This document shows positions 17,501 to 24,222 of a stretch of 45,075 nt of DNA, piece by piece; within the stretch, counting starts at the first letter, position 1; every line of letters begins with the position of its first letter. A program made the position numbers and the translations under genes. The notes under the pieces were generated by a model. The model ran no database searches and was not told the DNA's origin. It saw only the letters and a list, made by a program, of their open reading frames with translations. This DNA is from Bacteroidota bacterium (lineage in GTDB: Bacteria > Bacteroidota > Rhodothermia > Rhodothermales > UBA10348), in NCBI GenBank assembly GCA_029262775.1, contig JAJCYR010000055.1, forward strand, positions 1 through 45,075, written 5' to 3'.

Positions 17501-17599
17501 CGTAAGCGCCGCGTAGCCGCCGAGCACCAGGAGAACCGTCGCCGCGAACAACGTCACGATGCGGTTATCCAAAGACCACTTTATAATTCGAGAAAGCAT
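14501..17599 (-). CDS. Heavy-metal efflux RND pump, CusA/CzcA family
   Basis: Inner-membrane proton-driven pump of 1032 residues, the normal length for the HME branch of RND transporters. The N-terminus MLSRIIKWSLDNRIVTLFAA holds helix 1. Two periplasmic porter loops follow helices 1 and 7. The signature 'AIGALVDDAIIGMENIFRRL' (about residues 397-416) carries the acidic proton-relay residues Asp403, Asp404 and Glu410. It is the last gene of a three-gene - strand operon (TolC-like, adaptor, pump), 21 nt after the adaptor. Base composition is visibly less GC-rich than in the czc operon at 24223, which suggests separate acquisition. The metal (copper/silver versus zinc/cobalt/cadmium) cannot be fixed; the neighbouring CusRS-like pair favours a Cus-type role weakly. 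Confidence 0.93.
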   Translation of the reverse strand: MLSRIIKWSLDNRIVTLFAATVLLVLGGYAALTMPVDVFPDLTAPTVTVLTEAHGMAAEEVETLVTFPIETAVNGATGVRRVRSSSAQGISIVWVEFDWGTDIFRARQIVSEKLQLVSTQLPEDIDSPVLAPITSIMGEILLVGLTSDISTPMEVRSAADWQVRKRLLAVQGVAQVIPIGGEVKQYQVLVRPEDLRAYDVKLIDVMEATAGSNKNASGGIYSASGREILIRGLGRATTVDEIESTVVAVRNNIPILIRDVATTQVGPRPSFGKASVNAKDAVILSIMKQPGENTLALTERLDQELGRIQKQLPPGTHINSGLFRQSDFISRAVGNVVEALRDGAVLVVVILFFFLWSFRTTIISVIAIPLSLAIAILAMKGLGITINTMTLGGMAIAIGALVDDAIIGMENIFRRLKENHLIAKEDQRKTLTVVYDAAVEILGPVVNATLIISIVFVPLFFLFGVEGRLLRPLGFAYIFSILASLFVAITVTPALCYYLLPSVSSQQEKGDSWLVERLKNIYGKTLNAVLGKSGLVIGLGIALLIATIIAIPFFGRGFLPEFQEGTLVVSAVTAPGTSLDESDALGKRMERIMLDHPAVVATSRRTGRAELDEHAQGANAAEIDVLLDLSVMGLDEVLVDLRRSLTILPGTNITFGQPIGHRIDHMLSGTRASIAIKLFGPDLYELRRSAETIRAVIEDVDGMVDLSVEQQADVPQIRIFARRDAMARYGVTPGHLAEFIDVAFGGEVVSQIRESQEAYDLVIRLQEDSRSSAKNIREVLVDTPMGPRVELAQLADVREERGPNTISRENVQRKIVISSNVADRDVGSVVADIQARMSEVTLPDGYYVEYGGQFESATKATRTIALLSLVSIMVIFLLLYKQFGHGGTALLVMVNLPLALTGGVFALLLSGGELNVAALVGFITLFGIAVRNGILLVSHYQTLLSEGKEMRNAVFQGSMERLNPILMTALTAGLALIPLALGGGEPGKEIQTPMAIVILGGLLTSTFLNMIVVPVIYERFIDRPSIDPLSDG

Positions 17600-17619
17600 G
17601 AAGTTATTATCGCTGGATG

Positions 17620-19110
17620 TTAATGTGCGTGTCCTTCGCCAAACTCACTGTTCCCCAATGACGCAAGGTATATCTGATAGGCGCCTTTTGTGACTACATA
17701 CTCACCGACATCAATACCATTTTCAATAACCGTATTGGTACCATCAGTTGCGCCAAGAACGAGTGCTCGCCGTTCAAAGGATTCCCCTTCAGTCTGGACG
17801 TATGCCACCGGCTGGCCGTCTTCATACTGAATAGCAGACGATGCAATGGTGATACCGTCTGTTTGGCCGCCGATCCGGGCCAATCCCTCTGCAAACATGC
17901 CAATTTTCAGTGCGCGTTCTGAGTTCTCAACTTCGAATACCACCGGGAGTGTCCGCGCAACTGAATCAAGGGCATCGCCAATACTGACAACTCCAGACGT
18001 GGTGTGGGTACGCGAGCCGCCTTCAACGGTAAAGGAAATTTCTTTGAGCGTACTTGCAGTCGAGGCGTATCGTGATGGAAGATCAACATTCAGCCAAATT
18101 CTACTCGGGTCATGAAGTGAGAACAGTTCGTCCCCAACTTCCACGTAGTCACCGGGTACAAGCTTTCGCGTACTGACAATACCGCCAATCGGAGCCCTGG
18201 CGATAAAGTTGTACCCGTCTTCTGAATCACCCCCCATACCCTGAAGCGCTGCCAGCGCAAGTTTCAAATCATGCCTCGCTTCCACGATCTGTATCTCGGG
18301 GATGGCCTCTACATCGTACAGGCGCTCCAAACGGTCGACGTCCCTCGACAGCTTTTCTACCCTGGCGAAAGTCGTTGCATAGGAGTTCTCACCGCCGACG
18401 GGAGAAATGATTGCAAGAACTTGTCCCTTCCTGACATGATCACCCGGAGAGGGTGCGTTCAGATTGTCGTCTGCCGATAAGATTCCGCTTACAGGTGTAG
18501 CAACAGACGCAACACGACCATCTGCGGCCGTAATCGAACCACTCACCTGGATGGTGTTGAAAACCTTGTTGCTGCCAACTTTCTGTACACCGAAGTCGAT
18601 CGGCCATTGCTGCTCTTTCAAAAAGCTCAGTGCACGGCCGTTTTCCGCCTGATCTGCAGGAATGTCACTCTCTTCAGCGAACACCGTGATTTCACCAACC
18701 ACAATTTTATCAGTCAATTGTGGACTCACGACTTCCATGGAAACCCGATATACTCCCGATTCTTCCATGGATGGAGCGGGAAGAAATATTCCTGGGCGGG
18801 CGGGCGCATCAGCGCCGAACGTGAATACCCGCCCATCCTCGGACTGCATACTGATAATGAGTTTGCCTTCCGTGACGGGTTTGAAGTCTGTCATTCGAGT
18901 GACATGAACTGCCCAGGTTTCGCCTTCCTGACCTGCCAGCATGGGTGGGTATTCAAAGAACAACTCCGTCTGATCCGTCCAAATTGTTACAGCGATATTG
19001 GCGTGGTCTGTCACCGCCTCGGACGTATGCTCATGACTACTGCAGCCAGAAAAGCCGATAAGCACTACCAGTATTAACCACCGAGATACATTTTTTCGAG
19101 CGTCCAGCAT
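17620..19110 (-). CDS. RND efflux periplasmic adaptor lipoprotein
   Basis: Membrane-fusion protein that links the pump at 14501 to the outer-membrane channel. It is 496 residues long. A lipoprotein signal peptide ends in the lipobox 'IGFSGC' with Cys23 as the lipidation site. An extra N-terminal domain (about residues 40-150) precedes the adaptor core, as in many Bacteroidota metal adaptors. The core shows the split lipoyl/barrel-sandwich motif 'GRVASVATPVSGIL...GDHVRKGQVLAIISP', a short coiled coil with 'EKLSRDVDRLERLYD', and the returning half 'ARAPIGGIVSTRKLVPGDYV'. His-rich residues 'HEHTSE' follow the Cys and the C-terminus ends 'FGEGHAH', both plausible metal-binding features. Confidence 0.9.
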   Translation of the reverse strand: MLDARKNVSRWLILVVLIGFSGCSSHEHTSEAVTDHANIAVTIWTDQTELFFEYPPMLAGQEGETWAVHVTRMTDFKPVTEGKLIISMQSEDGRVFTFGADAPARPGIFLPAPSMEESGVYRVSMEVVSPQLTDKIVVGEITVFAEESDIPADQAENGRALSFLKEQQWPIDFGVQKVGSNKVFNTIQVSGSITAADGRVASVATPVSGILSADDNLNAPSPGDHVRKGQVLAIISPVGGENSYATTFARVEKLSRDVDRLERLYDVEAIPEIQIVEARHDLKLALAALQGMGGDSEDGYNFIARAPIGGIVSTRKLVPGDYVEVGDELFSLHDPSRIWLNVDLPSRYASTASTLKEISFTVEGGSRTHTTSGVVSIGDALDSVARTLPVVFEVENSERALKIGMFAEGLARIGGQTDGITIASSAIQYEDGQPVAYVQTEGESFERRALVLGATDGTNTVIENGIDVGEYVVTKGAYQIYLASLGNSEFGEGHAH

Positions 19111-19121
19111 GGGTGTATCGT

Positions 19122-20414
19122 TTATTTGAAATTGGATGGTAGTGGGCGACCAGCGGCTCGGAGTACGTCGAAGTAAGTAGTCCAGAGCGCCGTTTTTAAA
19201 TCGATTCTGATCAGATGAGCATCTCGATATGCTTCGGCAGCGTCCATGAGTGCGAGAAGAGTCAATTCACCTTCGGTGTAGCTCTTGAGCGCGATGTGGA
19301 GGAGATCTTCTGTCTCAGCCAGAAGTCCTTTCTGTATGAGCGTCATTCTTTGGCGCAGAGACTCGTACAGATCATAGCTTCTCTTGACGTCATTTTCTAC
19401 TTCCTGAACGGTCAGCAGATGACGGGTCTCAGCAGCGTGACTCCGCGCTATGTCCGATTCAATATTCCCTTTATTTCGGTCGAACAACGGCAAGCCAACA
19501 GAAGCACCCAAAAACGCCCCGCCAAAGCCATCGGATTGTCTTTTGTAACCGGCCGTCAGCGTAGGTTGGATCCGACGATCCAATAGGGAGCTTTCCACTG
19601 CAGCCTGGGAAGCGCCTGCATTCTTCAGCGCCGCGACAACCTCTGGTCTGCTCGTGCGAGCCTCATCCAGCAGTGACTCCAGGACAAGCTCCTGTGGTAT
19701 ACCGTCAGGATGGTCGACTGGAATCAGTTTGGTATTATCATCTTCAAAAGAGATAATGGCTGCCAATTCGCGTCTGGCTGCATTGGTTCTCAAGTCGCCC
19801 ACGGCAAGTGCGTTTTCATAGCGTGCTCGCTCCAGTCGCATTCTACGCAAGTCGAATCCTGAAATCTCTCCTTCCGCGAAGCGACTTGTCCAACTGGACT
19901 CCACCTCTCTCATGAGCTCGGCGACGTGAAGCAGAACCGCTTCTCTTTCCGCTTCGGCTGTGACCTGCAAGTAGGTACTGATCACATCGAATGCAAGTCG
20001 CATGCTGTCCGCTGCAACGCGAAATTTTGCCGACGACACCAACTGATTCGCAGCCTGAATGCGTGCACTTCGCAATCCAGGCCATAACATCCGCTGGCTA
20101 AGCATGAAGTAACTTTCGGAATAGGTATCTGAGCCGGATGAAAGAGGTTCATGCGTTACAGCAACGATCGGATTGGGATAGGCTGCAGCCTGTCTGGCAA
20201 GGCCAGTTACAGATGTCGCTTCCGCTCGGGAAATCTGAAGAGCCAGATTATTTCTGGCAAACAGTTCCAAGGCTTCTTTCAGCGAAATCCGGCGCTCCTC
20301 AACCTGTGCGTGAGCGGATCCCGCCAACAGGCAATTCATAACCATGACAAGTCCAACGATCATCCATCTGGAAACAACTGACATGGATTTTCTGTTCATC
20401 GGGTTTTTCGGCAA
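19122..20414 (-). CDS. TolC-family outer-membrane efflux protein
   Basis: Outer-membrane channel component of the tripartite metal pump, 430 residues. A signal peptide ends near 'GSAHAQ' (about residue 36). Two OEP repeats follow, beginning 'ISLKEALELFARNNLALQIS' and, in the second half, 'RPEVVAALKNAGASQAAVES'. The pattern of long periplasmic helices is typical. The start used is the ATG at 20414; ATGs five and ten codons later are also possible. It is the first gene of the operon with the adaptor 12 nt behind it, and is divergent from the response regulator at 20541 across a 126-bp control region. Confidence 0.9.
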   Translation of the reverse strand: MPKNPMNRKSMSVVSRWMIVGLVMVMNCLLAGSAHAQVEERRISLKEALELFARNNLALQISRAEATSVTGLARQAAAYPNPIVAVTHEPLSSGSDTYSESYFMLSQRMLWPGLRSARIQAANQLVSSAKFRVAADSMRLAFDVISTYLQVTAEAEREAVLLHVAELMREVESSWTSRFAEGEISGFDLRRMRLERARYENALAVGDLRTNAARRELAAIISFEDDNTKLIPVDHPDGIPQELVLESLLDEARTSRPEVVAALKNAGASQAAVESSLLDRRIQPTLTAGYKRQSDGFGGAFLGASVGLPLFDRNKGNIESDIARSHAAETRHLLTVQEVENDVKRSYDLYESLRQRMTLIQKGLLAETEDLLHIALKSYTEGELTLLALMDAAEAYRDAHLIRIDLKTALWTTYFDVLRAAGRPLPSNFK

Positions 20415-20540
20415 GTGTTACTGTGACCGGTGTTCTCCGGAGTCGCGTCCGCGGTTTCTGACTCGTTTTCGCATTGAAAGCTACGGCAATCAACCATTAA
20501 CGTACCTTTCGACAACCTTATATTTTCAACAGGTTGAGCA

Positions 20541-21299
20541 ATGAAACTTCCGACTGACGAGCCCTCATCACGCCTGTTGCTCGTGGAGGACGAGTTGATT
20601 CTCGCTCTGCCGATCATACGAGGCCTTGAAGAAGAGGGCTACACGGTCGATCTCGCAAAAAACGGTGTTGAGGGCGAGGATTTTGCAATGAGCGAGAATT
20701 ATGACGCCATGCTGATTGATTGGGGTCTACCTCTCCTTGACGGACGATCTCTGATTCAGCGGCTCAGAAGACAAGGTTGCGTTGTACCCATCATTATGCT
20801 CACCGCGCGCCGCGATGTGAAACACAAGGTGTCCGGACTGGATGCCGGTGCAGACGATTACGTGAGTAAGCCGTTTTCCTATGAGGAGCTTCTGGCCCGT
20901 CTTCGGGCCCTGCTTCGCAGATCCACTTCGGCAGCAATTCCGACACATTCTCATGCCTTCGGCGACCTCACATTGGATGCTACTCGGAATCAGGCCTTTG
21001 TGGGCGATGCATCCCTTACTCTTCGCACCAAAGAGTACAAGCTGCTGGAACTGCTGTTGGAGTATCGAGATCGTGTGCTCCCCCGGAGCATCATTGCACA
21101 GCGTATTTGGGGTTCGGTGCTTGAGGTAACAGACAATGCAATTGATGTGACGGTCTCGGGGCTCCGCAACAAACTCTCGGAGGTTCAATCAGAAGACCAC
21201 TTCCTGGCGATAGAGACCATCCGCGGAGTGGGTTATATCATAAAGCACGATAACCAGGTACCTCCGCCCCAGAGTCAACGTGCTGGCAACCATGATTAA
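20541..21299 (+). CDS. OmpR-family response regulator (CusR/CopR-like)
   Basis: A 252-residue DNA-binding regulator. The receiver domain begins 'RLLLVEDELI', has the phospho-acceptor Asp60 in 'MLIDWGLPLLDG' and the conserved Lys in 'DDYVSKPFS'. The winged-helix domain (about 145-240) includes 'LRTKEYKLLELLLEYRDRV' and the terminal 'IRGVGYII'. It overlaps the downstream sensor kinase gene, so the two are co-translated. Divergence from the efflux operon suggests that it controls the operon in response to metal; this is inference from arrangement. Confidence 0.93.
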   Translation: MKLPTDEPSSRLLLVEDELILALPIIRGLEEEGYTVDLAKNGVEGEDFAMSENYDAMLIDWGLPLLDGRSLIQRLRRQGCVVPIIMLTARRDVKHKVSGLDAGADDYVSKPFSYEELLARLRALLRRSTSAAIPTHSHAFGDLTLDATRNQAFVGDASLTLRTKEYKLLELLLEYRDRVLPRSIIAQRIWGSVLEVTDNAIDVTVSGLRNKLSEVQSEDHFLAIETIRGVGYIIKHDNQVPPPQSQRAGNHD

Positions 21300-22746
21300 C
21301 CCTTTCGGTAGCAGGTATTCCATTTCTGTTCGCTTGTCCTTCTGGTACGGGGTCAGCTCGCTCATTCTTCTGACAGTGTTTGTTGTTTTTTTATATGCGA
21401 CATTTGACCTGAGTATTCATCGAGACTTTGAAGGCCGAATGAACGAGGCCGAACGATTGCTGATGACGGCCATTGTACATGAAGACGATGGTTTGGTACT
21501 GGCAGAGTCGGATTCTATACAATCCGTTGCCTACCAAACCAGTGGCGCTTACGGGACGTATGTTCGCCTGCTTTCAGTTGATGGCGACGTGACATATCGA
21601 AGTCCAAATTTCGACGGGGGTGAAACCTTTCACCCATTCATTCCGGCTCGTGCCTCGATTACGACCCATATCCACGAATGGGATGGCACTCCGGTCCGTT
21701 CGCGGTATTCACCAGTTCGAGATCGGTCCGGAAAAATGATCGGCTGGCTGGAGATTACGCGACTTGAATCCACCATTCACGAAGAGTTGCATCGACTGGA
21801 ATGGATATTGGCCGTTGGTATTGCGTTATGCGTACTCGTCGCCATTGTCAGCGGATACGGCCTTGCAAAACGCGCTCTGCTTCCTGTCGTCTCGTTGACA
21901 GACGTAGCAAATCAGATACACCCGACGGACTTGGAACAGCGACTCCCGTCCAACTTCGGTGTCCAAGATGAACTGACTGATTTGGCGGACGCCTTCAACG
22001 TAATGTTGGACAGGCTGCAGTCTTCTTTCGAAAGAGAGCAGCGATTTCGGGTCGATGCTGCGCACGCGATGTTTACGCCGTTGTCTGCCATGCGAAGTGA
22101 AATTGATGTTGCGCTTCACCGCTCTCGTGACCATGCGTACTATAGATCAACGCTGGATGCGGTCAGAGACAGGTTGCTTCGACTGAGTGATATGCTCGAC
22201 AAACTTCTTGAGCTGTCCAGCGCAGAAGGAATCAAAGATCTTTCGCTACAGACGGTCGACTTGTCCAACCTGTTGGTCAGCCGCATGGAGCGTTTTGAAG
22301 CCTTGGCAGCAGAACGAGGGGTTCAACTGGGTTCGAATATTGAAGGCCATGTTACAGCTTCGGTCCAACCGTCATATATCGAGGTCATCTTGGACAATCT
22401 TCTTACAAATGCCATAAAGTACACGCCACGAGAAGGCTCGGTGGAATTGACGATGAAGACGAACGAATCCGACGTAATCATTGAAGTGTCAGACTCGGGT
22501 ATTGGCTTCTCTGACGAGGAACGTGAACACCTGTTTGATCGATTTTTTCGCTCAAGAGAGCAATCCATTCAGTCAAAACAGGGCACCGGTCTCGGATTGC
22601 CAATTACGAAGGTTCTCATCGAGTTGCATGGGGGGCATATTCGGGCGTTCAGTAGCGGCCCGGACGGAGGCAGCATTTTTACGGTAAGTCTGCCTGTGAA
22701 GAATAACCTCCGCCCGACCGTTAAGATCATTTCGCCCAATTCATGA
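21292..22746 (+). CDS. Sensor histidine kinase (CusS-like)
   Basis: Membrane-bound kinase, partner of the regulator just upstream. The ATG at 21292 (MINPFGSRYSISVRLSF) overlaps the regulator stop by 8 nt; an in-frame ATG at 21280 is an alternative. Helix 1 spans about residues 18-40, a periplasmic sensor domain of about 130 residues follows, helix 2 lies near 180, and a HAMP region leads to HisKA. The H-box reads 'VDAAHAMFTPLSAM': the phospho-acceptor His is present, but the acidic residue normally right after it (H-E-L-R-T-P) is Ala. The ATPase domain is complete, with N-box 'DNLLTNAIKYTP', G1 'VSDSGIGF' and G2 'GTGLGLPITK'. Confidence 0.92.
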   Translation: MINPFGSRYSISVRLSFWYGVSSLILLTVFVVFLYATFDLSIHRDFEGRMNEAERLLMTAIVHEDDGLVLAESDSIQSVAYQTSGAYGTYVRLLSVDGDVTYRSPNFDGGETFHPFIPARASITTHIHEWDGTPVRSRYSPVRDRSGKMIGWLEITRLESTIHEELHRLEWILAVGIALCVLVAIVSGYGLAKRALLPVVSLTDVANQIHPTDLEQRLPSNFGVQDELTDLADAFNVMLDRLQSSFEREQRFRVDAAHAMFTPLSAMRSEIDVALHRSRDHAYYRSTLDAVRDRLLRLSDMLDKLLELSSAEGIKDLSLQTVDLSNLLVSRMERFEALAAERGVQLGSNIEGHVTASVQPSYIEVILDNLLTNAIKYTPREGSVELTMKTNESDVIIEVSDSGIGFSDEEREHLFDRFFRSREQSIQSKQGTGLGLPITKVLIELHGGHIRAFSSGPDGGSIFTVSLPVKNNLRPTVKIISPNS

Positions 22747-22940
22747 GGACAGCCTCTTGCCCGATGGCTTCGTGTTCGGCATCTTTCATGGCAGCCGATA
22801 CGGATCACGAGCTACTGGGAACAGTTACGAATAAGGGACTTGGAGCAGTTCGAAGGCCTGCTTCTGAAGCGGTGTCGGAGTCGTCCGCTGGGACGACGAC
22901 CGAGTCCCGCTCATCCTCTTCGGGGAACTCGTCCTCGCCG
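22747..22940. other. Intergenic region between the sensor kinase and CDF gene, possible transposase tail
   Basis: The two flanking genes converge here. No complete gene is visible. On the - strand, codons ending in a TAA at 22825-22827 encode TPTPLQKQAFELLQVPYS, which resembles the C-terminal tail of some insertion-sequence transposases. The fragment is too short to assign a family. No convincing terminator hairpin was seen. Confidence 0.25.
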
Positions 22941-23852
22941 CTACTCCACCGCAATCAATCCGGAGTCTCGATTCGGATTTGGAGCTTCCATCTCGAATGT
23001 GGCATGTTCAATGCCGAAATCATCTCGAAGCACGCTTCTGAGGCGGTTTTTGATGGCTTCGACCGCTTCAATGCGCATTCCGGCCTCAACTTCAATGCAC
23101 GCCTCCAGCGCGGTTCGCGTCTCGTCGAGGCGCCAGACGTGGACGTGCCGGATGGCCAAGACGCCCTTTACACCCCGCGCGGCACCGGCCAGCGCCTCCA
23201 GGTCAACGTCCTCTGGAGCGCGCTCCATCAACAGGCCCATGACCTTTCGCATCTCTATGGATGCATGGATGACAATGTAGACGGCAATGGCCAGCGTAAT
23301 CGCCGGATCTACCCACGTGATGCCCTTCCAGAGAATGAGGAACCCCGATATCACCACTCCGATGGTGGAGACCGTGTCGCCAATCAGGTGAATGGCGGCG
23401 GCCTTGACGTTCACGTTTCCCTTGGTGCTTTTCCACAGGATAACGACGGAAAGGAGGTCTTCGACGAAGGCAATGGCCCCCACCACCAACATGGTCATTC
23501 CTTCGACCTCGGACGGATTGATGAGCCGGGCGATGCCTTCATAGATGAGATACAGCGCAATGACATACAGCGTCGTCAGGTTGATGAGCGCCCCAATGGC
23601 CTTGGCGCGCTCGTATCCGAACGTGTACTGCCCGTCTGCCGGACGCCTGGAAAGCTTCTGGGCTCCCCATGCTATGCCGAGCGCGGCAGCATCTGATCCG
23701 TTGTGCGCGGCATCGCCAATCAGCGCAAGGCTGCCGGACAGGGCGCCACCAATGATTTGGGTGACGGTTATTCCGACGTTGAGTGTCAGAGCAATCAGAA
23801 TGCGGCGACCAGAGAGGTCACCGTTGTCGTGGCTGTCGTGTTGATGGCTCAT
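22941..23852 (-). CDS. Cation diffusion facilitator (CzcD/ZitB-like)
   Basis: A 303-residue inner-membrane zinc/cobalt/cadmium-proton antiporter. The N-terminus is His-rich (MSHQHDSHD). Six helices are followed by a cytoplasmic domain. The metal site is visible as 'GDAAHNGSDAAALGIAW' (H-x-x-x-D, helix 2) and 'AAAIHLIGDTVSTIGVVI' (helix 5), with the family motif 'RPADGQYTFGYERAKAIGAL' between them. The C-terminal ferredoxin-like domain contains 'IRHVHVWRLDE'. It is the last gene of the czc operon, 12 nt after the PII-like gene, and would export metal from cytoplasm to periplasm, from where the RND pump removes it. Confidence 0.93.
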   Translation of the reverse strand: MSHQHDSHDNGDLSGRRILIALTLNVGITVTQIIGGALSGSLALIGDAAHNGSDAAALGIAWGAQKLSRRPADGQYTFGYERAKAIGALINLTTLYVIALYLIYEGIARLINPSEVEGMTMLVVGAIAFVEDLLSVVILWKSTKGNVNVKAAAIHLIGDTVSTIGVVISGFLILWKGITWVDPAITLAIAVYIVIHASIEMRKVMGLLMERAPEDVDLEALAGAARGVKGVLAIRHVHVWRLDETRTALEACIEVEAGMRIEAVEAIKNRLRSVLRDDFGIEHATFEMEAPNPNRDSGLIAVE

Positions 23853-23864
23853 GGTTGAGTGAGT

Positions 23865-24206
23865 TTACACCGCGGCCGAGCCCCTCTCGCCGGTGGACAC
23901 GCGTACGGCATCGAAAACCGGTGTGACATAGATCTTACCATCCCCGCGGAGGCCTGTGTGCGCCTCACGGCGGATGACCTCAATGATCTCATCCACCATA
24001 CTGTCCTCGACAACCGTTTCGATTTTAACACAGGCAACGTAGTCCACGAGATCTTCGGTAAAGCTGTGGGGTACGTCCCGTGCCCGGCCGCGGCCGAATC
24101 CTTTCATTTCACAGACGCTCACTCCCGTGAGCCCTTCCATATGATGGAAGGCGAGGGTAACGGCAGAGAGTTTGTGTGGCTTGATGTAGGCTTGGATCTG
24201 TTTCAT
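23865..24206 (-). CDS. Non-canonical PII-like protein of a metal-efflux operon
   Basis: A 113-residue member of the PII superfamily that begins MKQIQAYIKPHKLSAVTLAF. It keeps the overall PII fold signature and C-terminal 'GDGKIYVTPVFDAVRVSTGERG'. The T-loop reads 'GFGRGRARDVPHSFTEDL' and lacks the uridylylated Tyr in its usual setting, so it is not a classical GlnB/GlnK. A known subgroup (PII-NG) is encoded next to heavy-metal RND pumps. Its place here, between czcA (16 nt upstream) and the CDF gene (12 nt downstream), fits that group. A role in sensing nucleotide or metal and tuning the pump is inference. Confidence 0.88.
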   Translation of the reverse strand: MKQIQAYIKPHKLSAVTLAFHHMEGLTGVSVCEMKGFGRGRARDVPHSFTEDLVDYVACVKIETVVEDSMVDEIIEVIRREAHTGLRGDGKIYVTPVFDAVRVSTGERGSAAV

Positions 24207-24222
24207 GATAGAGATCTCTGGT

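Noticed and set aside
22743-23696. 317-codon + strand frame over the CDF gene
   Set aside because: The - strand CDF has all metal-site motifs; the + frame has none.
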